DNA of 14,229 bases from an uncultured Bacteroidales bacterium. GTDB lineage: Bacteria; Bacteroidota; Bacteroidia; Bacteroidales; Muribaculaceae. The notes beneath the pieces are model-generated. The model searched no databases and was not told the DNA's origin. It saw only the letters and a program-made list of their open reading frames with translations. Location: positions 1-14,229 of the forward strand of contig UQDU01000049.1 of assembly GCA_900539915.1 (NCBI GenBank). Reading direction: 5' to 3'. Within the stretch, counting starts at the first letter, position 1. Each line of letters starts with the position of its first letter. Positions 5,355-12,535 of the stretch are shown piece after piece. The translations under genes were made by a program, and so were the position numbers.

Positions 5355-5385
5355 TTGGCGGAGATGGCGGATATTGTTATTTTTG
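5355..5385 (+). promoter_or_regulatory. porX promoter, leaderless type
   Basis: TTG at 5355-5357 and TATTTTTG at 5378-5385 match the Bacteroidetes -33 and -7 (TAnnTTTG) elements with a 20-nt spacer. The ATG of porX begins only 4 nt after the -7 box, so transcription should start at or within a base or two of the A of ATG, giving a leaderless mRNA. Confidence 0.65.
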
Positions 5386-5389
5386 CATT

Positions 5390-6943
5390 ATGGCTAACAA
5401 GATTCTTTGGGCTGACGATGAGATAGACCTCCTCAAGCCCCATCTGATGTTTCTCAGAAACAAGGGTTACGAAGTGGATACCGTCAACAACGGGCATGAT
5501 GCACTGGATATGGTGCAGACTGACCACTATGACCTAATCATACTTGACGAGAACATGCCCGGCTTGACGGGGCTTGAGACGCTGATGCGCATCAAGCAGA
5601 TAGAGCCGCACCTGCCCGTCATCATGATCACCAAGAGCGAGGAGGAGAATATCATGGATCAGGCCGTGGGAGCCAAGATTGCCGACTATCTGATCAAGCC
5701 GGTCAATCCTATGCAGATACTCTCGTCAATCAAAAAGAATCTCCACAGCGACGAGCTTGTCAGCGAGAGCGCGGCATCGGCCTACCGCCGTGAGTTTGGC
5801 AGCATATCCATGCTCATAGATTCCGCGCGGACCATGGAGGAGTGGATGGACGTGTACCGCAAGCTCACCTACTGGGACCTGGAACTTGCCTCTACCGAGA
5901 CATCCATGGACGAGATGCTTGAGATGCAGCGGCTGGATGCCAACTCGGCCTTCGGCAAGATGGTCAAGCGTGACTACGAGGACTGGATTTCCGACCGCGG
6001 AGGTGCCACGGAGCGGTCATTCATAATGAGCGACGAGGTGTTTAAGCGCAGGGTGTTCCCTCTGATCGACGGCGGCGACAAGGTGATGTTCATACTCATT
6101 GACAATTTCCGCCTGGACCAGTGGGGCGTGGTCAAGAAGATGCTTGCCGATTCGTTTACCTTCGACGAGGAGCTGTATTGCTCCATACTCCCCACGGCCA
6201 CGCAGTATGCGCGTAATGCCATTTTCTCGGGTCTGATGCCGGTCGACATAGCCCGGATGTTTCCCGACCTGTGGGTCGACGAAGACGAGGATGAGGGCAA
6301 AAACCTCAACGAGGCACCGCTCATAGCCACCCAGCTCGAACGGTTCAGGAAACGCTGGAAATTCTCATACCACAAAATCAACACCAACCAGGCCATAGAG
6401 CATATGCTGCGTGATTTCCGCCAGATAGAAGCCAACGAGCTCAACGTGGTGGTGCTTAATTTCATAGACATGCTCTCGCATGCACGTACAGAGTCCAAGA
6501 TGATACGCGAGCTTGCGGCCAACAACGCAGCCTACCGTTCGCTCACGGAGTCATGGTTCCGCCACTCGGGTGCCATCGACATATTCCGCCGTGCCGCGGC
6601 CGCCGGCTACAAGGTAGTGCTGACCACCGACCACGGCACTATCCGCGTAGACAATCCCATACAGGTAGTGGGCGAGCGCAATACCAACACCAATCTGCGC
6701 TACAAGGTAGGGCGCAATCTCGGATATAACCAGAAGCAGGTCTATGAAATCAAGAAGCCCGAGCGCTTCGGGTTGCCGTCGCCCAATGTCAGCAGCACCT
6801 ATATATTCGCCACCGGGCGCGATTTCTTCGCCTACCGTAACAATTTCAACTATTATGCCCAATACTACACGGGCACATTTCAGCACGGCGGCATATCCAT
6901 GGAGGAGATGCTGATACCCCTCGTCACCCTGACTCCGCGCTGA
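5390..6943 (+). CDS. porX: PorX-type response regulator with PglZ phosphatase-fold domain
   Basis: A 517-residue two-domain regulator. Residues 1-120 are a CheY-like receiver with acidic pair D9/D10, phospho-acceptor D53 (LILDENMPG context), T81 and K103. A helical linker leads to a C-terminal PglZ domain of the alkaline phosphatase superfamily, with all the expected metal and catalytic positions: D238 (LIDNF), T271 (PTATQ), D360 and H364 (IDMLSH), D414-H415 (TTDHG) and H499 (FQHGG). In Porphyromonas gingivalis, PorX with the kinase PorY controls type IX secretion, and the PglZ domain has been reported to be a zinc-dependent phosphodiesterase acting on oligonucleotides. Homologues also occur in Bacteroidales without type IX secretion, so that role should not be assumed here. 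No kinase partner or secretion gene is in the window. All active residues are kept, so both domains should be functional. A secreted-protein gene follows 36 bp downstream on the same strand. Confidence 0.92.
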   Translation: MANKILWADDEIDLLKPHLMFLRNKGYEVDTVNNGHDALDMVQTDHYDLIILDENMPGLTGLETLMRIKQIEPHLPVIMITKSEEENIMDQAVGAKIADYLIKPVNPMQILSSIKKNLHSDELVSESAASAYRREFGSISMLIDSARTMEEWMDVYRKLTYWDLELASTETSMDEMLEMQRLDANSAFGKMVKRDYEDWISDRGGATERSFIMSDEVFKRRVFPLIDGGDKVMFILIDNFRLDQWGVVKKMLADSFTFDEELYCSILPTATQYARNAIFSGLMPVDIARMFPDLWVDEDEDEGKNLNEAPLIATQLERFRKRWKFSYHKINTNQAIEHMLRDFRQIEANELNVVVLNFIDMLSHARTESKMIRELAANNAAYRSLTESWFRHSGAIDIFRRAAAAGYKVVLTTDHGTIRVDNPIQVVGERNTNTNLRYKVGRNLGYNQKQVYEIKKPERFGLPSPNVSSTYIFATGRDFFAYRNNFNYYAQYYTGTFQHGGISMEEMLIPLVTLTPR

Positions 6944-6979
6944 CGCTACGCATTTAATCAACCTTAAAACTGTATCATT

Positions 6980-7519
6980 ATGAAAAGAATTGCATGTCTG
7001 TCGTTGTTCATAGCTGCTTTCTGCTGGTCTGTTTTCGCCGCAGTCGCCGAGCAAAAGCCGGCACCGTCATTAAGCGAAGATGAAAAGGTGCTGGTACTTC
7101 CGTACCAGTATTATTATTTCTTAGAGGCTGTTGACGCGGATGGCGAATCGAAGCAACAGCTGCATTGCTATTATCCTAATACAGGGGTGGATGTGACTCT
7201 TGATTATTTCCTGCCTGACGACTTCAATGTGGAGCCGCTGCATGCTATTTGGCATAATCCTGAGGATGACACGGTATATCTTGTCGATGAAGCCGGAGGC
7301 CGGGAATTGCGATTCCTCACCATATACCATATCAGCACTGACAACATAGTGACCGAAGTGTTGTCGCTGCAAGGGGTCAAAGGCAACGTGTATAACGATT
7401 ATGATGAATCAGATGACTGTTATGTGACCGTAGCCGATGGACGGGTGAAGATAAAGGGTCGCACTGACACCGGCAGAAATATCAACGCCTGGTTTCCTAT
7501 AGACCTGGAAGGGCTGTGA
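6980..7519 (+). CDS. Secreted or periplasmic protein of unknown function
   Basis: A 179-residue protein with a typical signal peptide: MKR, a hydrophobic core (LSLFIAAFCWSVF), and a likely signal peptidase I site after AVA at residue 23. There is no lipobox, so it is probably a soluble periplasmic or exported protein. The mature part is acidic and rich in short strands with many aromatic residues (LVLPYQYYYFLEAV, DDTVYLVDEAGG, VTVADGRVKIKG), suggesting a small beta-sheet fold. I do not recognise the family. It lies 36 bp after porX with no terminator or promoter seen between them, and a strong hairpin follows it, so the two are likely one transcript. Whether it is functionally tied to PorX, for example as an exported or sensed protein, cannot be told from sequence. 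Confidence 0.75.
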   Translation: MKRIACLSLFIAAFCWSVFAAVAEQKPAPSLSEDEKVLVLPYQYYYFLEAVDADGESKQQLHCYYPNTGVDVTLDYFLPDDFNVEPLHAIWHNPEDDTVYLVDEAGGRELRFLTIYHISTDNIVTEVLSLQGVKGNVYNDYDESDDCYVTVADGRVKIKGRTDTGRNINAWFPIDLEGL

Positions 7520-7533
7520 TAGAGCGATATTAC

Positions 7534-7567
7534 AAAAAAAATCCAGCGCATCACTGCGAAGGATTTT
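7534..7567. terminator. Bidirectional terminator between porX unit and tRNA
   Basis: AAAATCC (7538-7544) with GGATTTT (7561-7567), plus inner CGCA/TGCG, form a two-part stem with a TCAC loop. On the plus strand it ends with TTTT after the secreted-protein gene. On the minus strand it is followed by eight T residues and would end the tRNA-Arg transcript. Confidence 0.8.
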
Positions 7568-7600
7568 CAGATATGTATCAAATTAAACTTAAATTGTATG

Positions 7601-7672
7601 TAGCTCCGAGGGGAATCGAACCCCTATCTAAGGTTTAGGAAACCTCTATTCTATCCGTTGAACTACAGAGCC
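7601..7672 (-). tRNA. tRNA-Arg (anticodon CCT)
   Basis: A 72-nt cloverleaf folds on the minus strand. The acceptor arm is GGCTCTG with CGGAGCT, containing G-U pairs at 1-72 and at 6-67. The D stem is GTTC/GAAT with a GG loop, the anticodon stem GAGGT/ACCTT carries loop TTCCTAA (anticodon CCT at 7637-7639), and the T arm is AGGGG-TTCGATT-CCCCT. The variable loop is 4 nt and the discriminator is A. The CCA end is not encoded. It decodes AGG. It lies 43 bp beyond the folA stop and may have its own promoter. Confidence 0.95.
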
Positions 7673-7715
7673 GTAGTTGCGCGTCCCTACATCAGGAGAT
7701 ATGTGTAATACGTTA

Positions 7716-8246
7716 CTACAAAGGTAGTGAATTTTTGCGTGAATAGGAGTTGAACTGGTATTTTATGCCGTTTTTTTCGTCGAGATAGCGGGGCGAGCGG
7801 TTAGTAAGCTCCCATATCGACTCGTCGATGGCCGGGAAGTATGTGTCGGTGCCTTCGGGCGAGTCGGTGTCTATACATGTAAGTTCGAGTCGTGTGGCAT
7901 AGGGCATCGCCGCGGCATAAATCTGGCCGCCGCCTATCACAAAGGGTGTGGCTGCCGGACCGGCCGCACACAGAGCCGTCTCTATGGTGTCCACCACCTC
8001 CGCGCCGTCTATGCGCAGCGAAGGGTTGCGGCTGACTACTATGTTGCGTCTGCCGGGGAGAGGCCCTGACGGCATGGATTCGAACGTCTTGCGGCCCATG
8101 ATGACGGGATGCCCCATAGTGAGAGCCTTGAAGTGGCGCAGGTCGTCAGATATGTGGTAGAGGAGGTTGCCCGACGCTCCGAGACCGCCGTCACGGGTGA
8201 CGGCAGCAATGAGGGTGATGGAAGCCGGGAGGAGGTTGGATTTCAT
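7716..8246 (-). CDS. folA: Dihydrofolate reductase
   Basis: A 176-residue NADPH-dependent dihydrofolate reductase that regenerates tetrahydrofolate for thymidylate, purine and methionine synthesis in the cytoplasm. Recognisable elements are LIAAVTRDGGLG (12-23), the folate-binding acidic residue D35 in DDLRHFK (aligned with E. coli D27), PVIMGRKTFESM (47-58, NADPH binding), NIVVSRN, and the C-terminal FVIGGGQIY. The residue matching the conserved Trp22 of E. coli is Tyr30, preceded by Leu where Pro is usual, a small departure in the substrate loop. The start ATG overlaps the gpsA stop by 4 bp (ATGA), implying translational coupling. It is the last protein gene of the lysS-gpsA-folA unit. Length is a little above the usual 160-170 because of short extensions at both ends. 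Confidence 0.93.
   Translation of the reverse strand: MKSNLLPASITLIAAVTRDGGLGASGNLLYHISDDLRHFKALTMGHPVIMGRKTFESMPSGPLPGRRNIVVSRNPSLRIDGAEVVDTIETALCAAGPAATPFVIGGGQIYAAAMPYATRLELTCIDTDSPEGTDTYFPAIDESIWELTNRSPRYLDEKNGIKYQFNSYSRKNSLPL
7719..7726 (-). promoter_or_regulatory. Candidate -7 element for tRNA-Arg inside folA 3' end
   Basis: The minus strand reads TACCTTTG, a full TAnnTTTG match, ending 46 nt before the tRNA 5' end and overlapping the last codons of folA. No good TTG is seen at 19-21 nt upstream, so it may be chance or a weak promoter; read-through from folA is the alternative. Confidence 0.35.
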
Positions 8247-9238
8247 ACGAAGCAGTTGGAGAGTGACGGGATTACTTTGGCCGCCGAAGCGCCGCGGTAG
8301 AGTATGTCATACATGCCGTCGAGGATGGGCATGTTGACGCGGTAATGCTGGTTTATCTCATGGATGCACTTGGTGCCGTAGTAGCCTTCGGCGGTCTGCT
8401 CCATCTCCATGCGCGCCGCCTTGACAGAGTATCCGCAGCCTATCATCGAGCCGAAGTTGTGGTTACGCGAGAATCGCGAGTAGCAGGTCACGAGGAGGTC
8501 GCCGAGATATACCGAGTCACATATCTGTCGCTGACGCGGACAGGCCGTGTCGATAAAACGCTCCATCTCGCGGATGGCGTTGCTGACGAGCATGGCCAGG
8601 AAGTTGTCGCCGGCCTTGAGGCCGTGGACCATTCCGGCGGCTATGGCATATACGTTTTTGAGCACGGCGGCATATTCTATGCCGTCGACATCATTTGACT
8701 CTATGGTGCGCATGGCTTTGCCACGCAGACACGCGGCAAACTTGCGTGCTTCCTCGAGCCGCTCGCATCCGATGGTCAGGAAGCTCTGACGGCCGAGAGC
8801 CACCTCTTCGGCATGGCAGGGGCCTCCGATGACCAGAATCCTGTCGGGGTGCACCCCGAAGCGTCGGCACATATAGGAGGTGATTAGCTCGTTTTCGTCA
8901 GGCACGATGCCTTTGATGGCCGAAACCACATACTTGTCGGAGATGTCGACAGTCAGTTTGTCGATATGGCTCTTGAAGTAGGGCGACGGCATCGCGAGCA
9001 AAATCGTGTCGGAGGCTTCGGCCACGGCGTTTATGTCGCTTGAGAAGCATATCCTCTCCACGTCAAACTCCACATCCGTCAGATATGCCGGATTGCGGTG
9101 GCGGCGTATGAAGTCGGCTATGCGGTCATCGCGCCGCATATACCAGTTGATTGTCTCGCAGTTGTCAAGCAGGAGTCGGGCAAGGGCCGTAGCCCATGAG
9201 CCTCCTCCCATGACGGCTATTTGGCCGGGGAAGTCCAT
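8243..9238 (-). CDS. gpsA: Glycerol-3-phosphate dehydrogenase [NAD(P)+]
   Basis: A 331-residue cytoplasmic enzyme that reduces dihydroxyacetone phosphate to sn-glycerol-3-phosphate, the backbone precursor for phospholipids. The N-terminal Rossmann domain has the dinucleotide motif GGGSWATALA (residues 11-20). Family landmarks follow: SAIKGI, the GPCHAEEV segment, YAAVLKNVYAIAAGM with a catalytic lysine, and a C-terminal helical domain with SRNHNFGSMIG, where the family normally has RN. Length and domain order are normal for GpsA. It is placed 30 bp after lysS and overlaps folA by 4 bp, so it is the central gene of that operon. The start was taken at the ATG just before the PGQIAVMGGGSW strand; no earlier start is needed for the fold. 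Confidence 0.94.
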   Translation of the reverse strand: MDFPGQIAVMGGGSWATALARLLLDNCETINWYMRRDDRIADFIRRHRNPAYLTDVEFDVERICFSSDINAVAEASDTILLAMPSPYFKSHIDKLTVDISDKYVVSAIKGIVPDENELITSYMCRRFGVHPDRILVIGGPCHAEEVALGRQSFLTIGCERLEEARKFAACLRGKAMRTIESNDVDGIEYAAVLKNVYAIAAGMVHGLKAGDNFLAMLVSNAIREMERFIDTACPRQRQICDSVYLGDLLVTCYSRFSRNHNFGSMIGCGYSVKAARMEMEQTAEGYYGTKCIHEINQHYRVNMPILDGMYDILYRGASAAKVIPSLSNCFV

Positions 9239-9268
9239 GGCAGATTCAGATAGGGTGGAGAGGTGTGT

Positions 9269-10786
9269 TTATTCGGCTTTCTCGGGACGCATCTGCGGGA
9301 AGAAGAGCACTTCCTGTATGGTGGTCTGGCCGGTCATGAGCATCACGAGGCGGTCCATGCCTATGCCCATACCCGATGTGGGGGGCATGCCGTATTCGAG
9401 GGCACGGATGAAGTCCTTGTCGATAATCATGGCTTCGTCGTCGCCCTTCTCGCCGAGGCGCATCTGCTCTACGAAGCGTTCGTACTGGTCTATAGGGTCG
9501 TTAAGCTCGGAGTAGGCGTTGGCGAGTTCCTTGCCGTTGACCATCAGCTCGAAACGTTCGGTCAGTTCGGGATTGTCGCGGTGACGCTTGGTCAGTGGCG
9601 ACATCTCTATGGGGTAGTCGATGATAAATGTGGGCTGGATATAGTTGCCCTCGCACTTCTCGCCGAAGATTTCATCGATCAGCTTGCCTTTGCCCATGGA
9701 TTTGTCAACTTCGATGCCGAGGTCCTTGCAGACTCCGCGGAGCTGCTCCTCGTCCATGCCGGTGATGTCGATGCCGGTGTGTTCCTTGATGGCGTCAATC
9801 ATGGTGACGCGGCGGTAGGGGGCTTTGAAGTCTATCTCGTTGTCGCCGACCTTGACCTTGGTGGTGCCGTTGACGTCGAGGCATATCTTCTCGAGCATCT
9901 TTTCGGTGAAGTCCATCATCCAGTTGTAGTCCTTGTAGGCTACATAAATTTCCATACATGTAAACTCGGGGTTGTGGGTGCGGTCCATACCCTCGTTGCG
10001 GAAATTCTTGGAAAATTCATACACGCCGTCGAAGCCGCCGACTATGAGGCGCTTGAGATACAGCTCATCGGCAATGCGGAGATAGAGGGGGATGTCAAGG
10101 GCGTTGTGGTGGGTGATAAACGGACGCGCGGCAGCTCCACCGGGGATTGACTGGAGGATGGGGGTCTCCACTTCCATGTAGCCGGCGGTGTTGAAGTATT
10201 CGCGCATCGAATTGTAGACCTTGGTGCGCTTGATGAAGATGTCCTTGACACCCTCGTTGACCACGAGGTCCACGTAGCGGCGGCGATAGCGGAGCTCGGG
10301 ATCGTCAAAAGCATCGTAGGTCACGCCGTTCTGGCGCTTGACTATGGGGAGCACTCTCAGCGATTTGCTCAGGACTGTCAGTTTCTTGGCGTGGACGGAT
10401 ATTTCGCCCGTCTGGGTGCGGAACACGAAACCCTCGATGCCTACGAAGTCACCTATGTCAAGGAGCTTCTTAAACACGACATTGTAGAGGTCCTTGTCCT
10501 CGCCGGGGCATATCTCGTCACGGCTTACATATACCTGTATGCGTCCGTTGGCATCCTGAAGCTCCATAAACGAAGCCTTGCCCATGATGCGGCGGCTCAT
10601 GATGCGGCCGGCCACGGCTACTTCGCGCTGCTCTCCGCCATCGGCTTCAAACTGCTTCTTGATTTCGTCGCTGTGACCTGTCACCGGGAAGAGCGGTGCG
10701 GGATATGGGTCAATGCCGCGGCGGCGGAGTTCGTCGAGACTGTTGCGGCGTATCTGTTCCTGTTCGCTGAGATTCTGCGTAGCCAT
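9269..10786 (-). CDS. lysS: Lysyl-tRNA synthetase, class II
   Basis: A 505-residue class II aminoacyl-tRNA synthetase that charges tRNA-Lys with lysine. The N-terminal OB-fold anticodon domain (about 50-170) includes VAGRIMSRRIMGKASFMELQ. The catalytic core has motif 2 (FRNEGMDRTHNPEFTCMEIY), the SPLTKRHRDNP and NGKELANAYSELNDP segments characteristic of LysRS, and motif 3 (GMGIGMDRLVMLMTG) near the C-terminus. Length is normal and nothing is missing. It is the first gene of the lysS-gpsA-folA unit and has a well-formed promoter in the preceding spacer, giving a leader of about 75 nt. A long ORF on the opposite strand (9263-10150) is a shadow of this gene. Confidence 0.97.
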   Translation of the reverse strand: MATQNLSEQEQIRRNSLDELRRRGIDPYPAPLFPVTGHSDEIKKQFEADGGEQREVAVAGRIMSRRIMGKASFMELQDANGRIQVYVSRDEICPGEDKDLYNVVFKKLLDIGDFVGIEGFVFRTQTGEISVHAKKLTVLSKSLRVLPIVKRQNGVTYDAFDDPELRYRRRYVDLVVNEGVKDIFIKRTKVYNSMREYFNTAGYMEVETPILQSIPGGAAARPFITHHNALDIPLYLRIADELYLKRLIVGGFDGVYEFSKNFRNEGMDRTHNPEFTCMEIYVAYKDYNWMMDFTEKMLEKICLDVNGTTKVKVGDNEIDFKAPYRRVTMIDAIKEHTGIDITGMDEEQLRGVCKDLGIEVDKSMGKGKLIDEIFGEKCEGNYIQPTFIIDYPIEMSPLTKRHRDNPELTERFELMVNGKELANAYSELNDPIDQYERFVEQMRLGEKGDDEAMIIDKDFIRALEYGMPPTSGMGIGMDRLVMLMTGQTTIQEVLFFPQMRPEKAE

Positions 10787-10866
10787 ATTATTATATACTG
10801 TCTTGATGTCTTGGTCTTACAAATTATGATAACTGTGTGCGATACTGCCAAGTGTACAGCACCTTG

Positions 10867-10899
10867 CAAAGTTACGCATTTTCATTCATCCCTCCAAAA
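10867..10899 (-). promoter_or_regulatory. lysS promoter
   Basis: On the minus strand TTTTG (10895-10899) and TAACTTTG (10867-10874) match the -33 and -7 elements of Bacteroidetes promoters with a 20-nt spacer. It lies in the fkbp-lysS gap and would give a leader of about 75 nt. The -33 part overlaps a small CCTCC-AAAA-GGAGG hairpin that follows the FKBP stop. Confidence 0.7.
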
Positions 10900-10904
10900 G
10901 GAGG

Positions 10905-11303
10905 TCAGTTGACGGCGAGGAGTTCGATATCGAAGATGAGTGCGGAGCCTCCGGGTATGCCAGGCTGGGAGCGGCTGCCGTAGGCCTGTTCGGAGGGGAT
11001 GTAGATTTCCCATCGGTCACCAACGTGCATCTGCTGCAGTGCTATGATCCAGCCGGGGATGAGGTCCCGCAGACGGAATGCCGGGGCTACACTGCCGCGG
11101 CTGCTGTCGAATGTCTTGCCGTTGATGGTCCTGCCGGTATAGTGGACCGTGACTACGCTCGAGCGTCCCGGAGACGCTGCTGCGGGATTGCCCTTGCGGA
11201 TGACGCGGTAGAGTATCCCTTTGTCTATGGGGTGTACGTCAGGTTCGGCGGCTTTCTGTACGAGGTATTCGCGGTTTCGGAGGATATAGTCTTGTTTTGA
11301 CAT
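10905..11303 (-). CDS. FKBP-type peptidyl-prolyl cis-trans isomerase
   Basis: A 132-residue isomerase that speeds prolyl bond rotation during protein folding. The FKBP domain fills residues about 45-130 with the usual landmarks: VTVHYTGRTINGKTFDSS, the active-site segment LIPGWIIALQQMHVGDRWEIYIPSEQAYG, and the closing IPGGSALIFDIELLAVN. A charged N-terminal stretch of about 30 residues precedes it. There is no signal peptide or lipobox, so this copy should be cytoplasmic, unlike the many exported FKBPs of Bacteroidales. It starts 14 bp after manC and is likely co-transcribed with it. It has no obvious functional link to sugar-nucleotide synthesis. A short hairpin directly follows its stop. 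Confidence 0.92.
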   Translation of the reverse strand: MSKQDYILRNREYLVQKAAEPDVHPIDKGILYRVIRKGNPAAASPGRSSVVTVHYTGRTINGKTFDSSRGSVAPAFRLRDLIPGWIIALQQMHVGDRWEIYIPSEQAYGSRSQPGIPGGSALIFDIELLAVN

Positions 11304-11317
11304 TGTAAATCTTATAA

Positions 11318-12400
11318 TCAGAGATAGCGGCCGTTGAATAGCTGCTTGATGTCGTTGACCATCTGCTTGATGCGCTGTTCCTGTGCTTTGGGGCAGAGGA
11401 GGAGCACGTCGCCGGTGTCAGCGATGATATAGTCTTTGATGCCGTCCATGACTATGAGTTTTTCGCCCTTGACGGCCACGATGTTGCCTGACGAGTTGTA
11501 TGACAGCAGGTTGCAGTTGTGGGCCACGTTGCCGTCGGAATTTTTGGGCGAGTTGTCATAGAGTGCGCTCCAGTTGCCGAGGTCGTTCCAGGCGAAGTCT
11601 ACGCGCTCCACATATACGTTTTTGGCCGCTTCCATGACCGCATAGTCTATGGATATGCTCGGGCATCCGGCGAAGTGTGCGTTGATGAAGTCGCGTTCGT
11701 GGGGCGTGCCGAAGGCTGCGCAGCCCTTGTCAAACACGTTGGCCAGGTCCGGTGCGCAGTCGTCTATGGCTTTGAGGATTGACTGTACTGACCAAAGGAA
11801 TATGCCTGAGTTCCATACAAATTCTCCACTCTGGAGGAATACCTTGGCAAGGTCGAGGTCGGGCTTCTCGGTGAACGTCTTGACGCGGTTGATGTGAGGG
11901 GCGACGGCTTCGCCTACCTGTATGTATCCGTATCCGGTCTCGGGGCGCGTAGGGTTGATGCCGAGGGTGAGGAGGGCGTCATGGTGCTCCACAAACTCGA
12001 ATCCGCGTGTCACCTGCTCCTCAAATTTTTTCTCTCCGAGGATGAGGTGGTCGCTCGCTGCCACTATCATAGAGGCTTCGGGGTCCAGAGCTGCGATGTG
12101 ACGGGCAGCCCATGCAATGCAGGGGGCTGTGTTGCGTCGAGCCGGCTCAAGGAGGTGCTGGTCTTCGGAAATGTCGGGAAGCTGCTCGCGTACGAGGGGT
12201 GCGTAGTCCTCGTTGGTTACGAGTATGATGTTGTTTTTGTCGACTATGGGGAGTATGCGGTCATAGGTCATCTGAAGCAGAGAGCGTCCGGTGCCGAGAA
12301 AATCTATGAACTGTTTTGGGTATGAGGTGCGGCTGTAGGGCCAGAAACGTGAGCCGATGCCACCGCACATTATGACGCAGTATCTGTGGGGATTTATCAT
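11318..12400 (-). CDS. manC: Mannose-1-phosphate guanylyltransferase
   Basis: A 360-residue nucleotidyltransferase that makes GDP-mannose from mannose-1-phosphate and GTP, feeding GDP-fucose and other sugars for capsule, LPS and glycoprotein synthesis. The N-terminal signature MCGGIGSRFWPYSRTSYPKQF (12-residue loop plus PKQF) is the pyrophosphorylase motif. Further landmarks are EPARRNTAPCIAWAA, PTRPETGYGYI, FTEKPD, NSGIFLW and FAWNDLGNWSALYD. It is the short form, without the C-terminal phosphomannose isomerase domain found in the long bifunctional enzymes. It heads a two-gene unit with the FKBP gene, 14 bp downstream. It is separated from the upstream inositol-phosphate synthase by a strong terminator. 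I found no convincing promoter box in the 57 bp before its start. Confidence 0.94.
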   Translation of the reverse strand: MINPHRYCVIMCGGIGSRFWPYSRTSYPKQFIDFLGTGRSLLQMTYDRILPIVDKNNIILVTNEDYAPLVREQLPDISEDQHLLEPARRNTAPCIAWAARHIAALDPEASMIVAASDHLILGEKKFEEQVTRGFEFVEHHDALLTLGINPTRPETGYGYIQVGEAVAPHINRVKTFTEKPDLDLAKVFLQSGEFVWNSGIFLWSVQSILKAIDDCAPDLANVFDKGCAAFGTPHERDFINAHFAGCPSISIDYAVMEAAKNVYVERVDFAWNDLGNWSALYDNSPKNSDGNVAHNCNLLSYNSSGNIVAVKGEKLIVMDGIKDYIIADTGDVLLLCPKAQEQRIKQMVNDIKQLFNGRYL

Positions 12401-12457
12401 GGTGCAGGATGGTTATGGTAAGAGTATGAGGGAGTGGTGTGTATCAAGTTGTAAAAG

Positions 12458-12508
12458 CAAAGAATCCGCGGGGAAAGGCTACTCGAGTCCTCCTCTGCGG
12501 ATTCTTTG
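12458..12508 (-). terminator. Terminator of inositol-3-phosphate synthase gene
   Basis: CAAAGAATCCGC (12458-12469) and GCGGATTCTTTG (12497-12508) form a perfect 12-bp stem around a 27-nt loop containing the palindrome ACTCGAGT. It starts 28 nt after the stop of the upstream gene, and the minus strand continues with CTTTTAC. Confidence 0.7.
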
Positions 12509-12535
12509 ATGGGTTATGGAAAAATCAGGGATTGA

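Noticed and set aside
9263..10150. Plus-strand ORF of 295 codons opposite lysS
   Set aside because: Antisense to the class II synthetase core; its Val/His/Gly-rich composition is typical of a codon-bias shadow.
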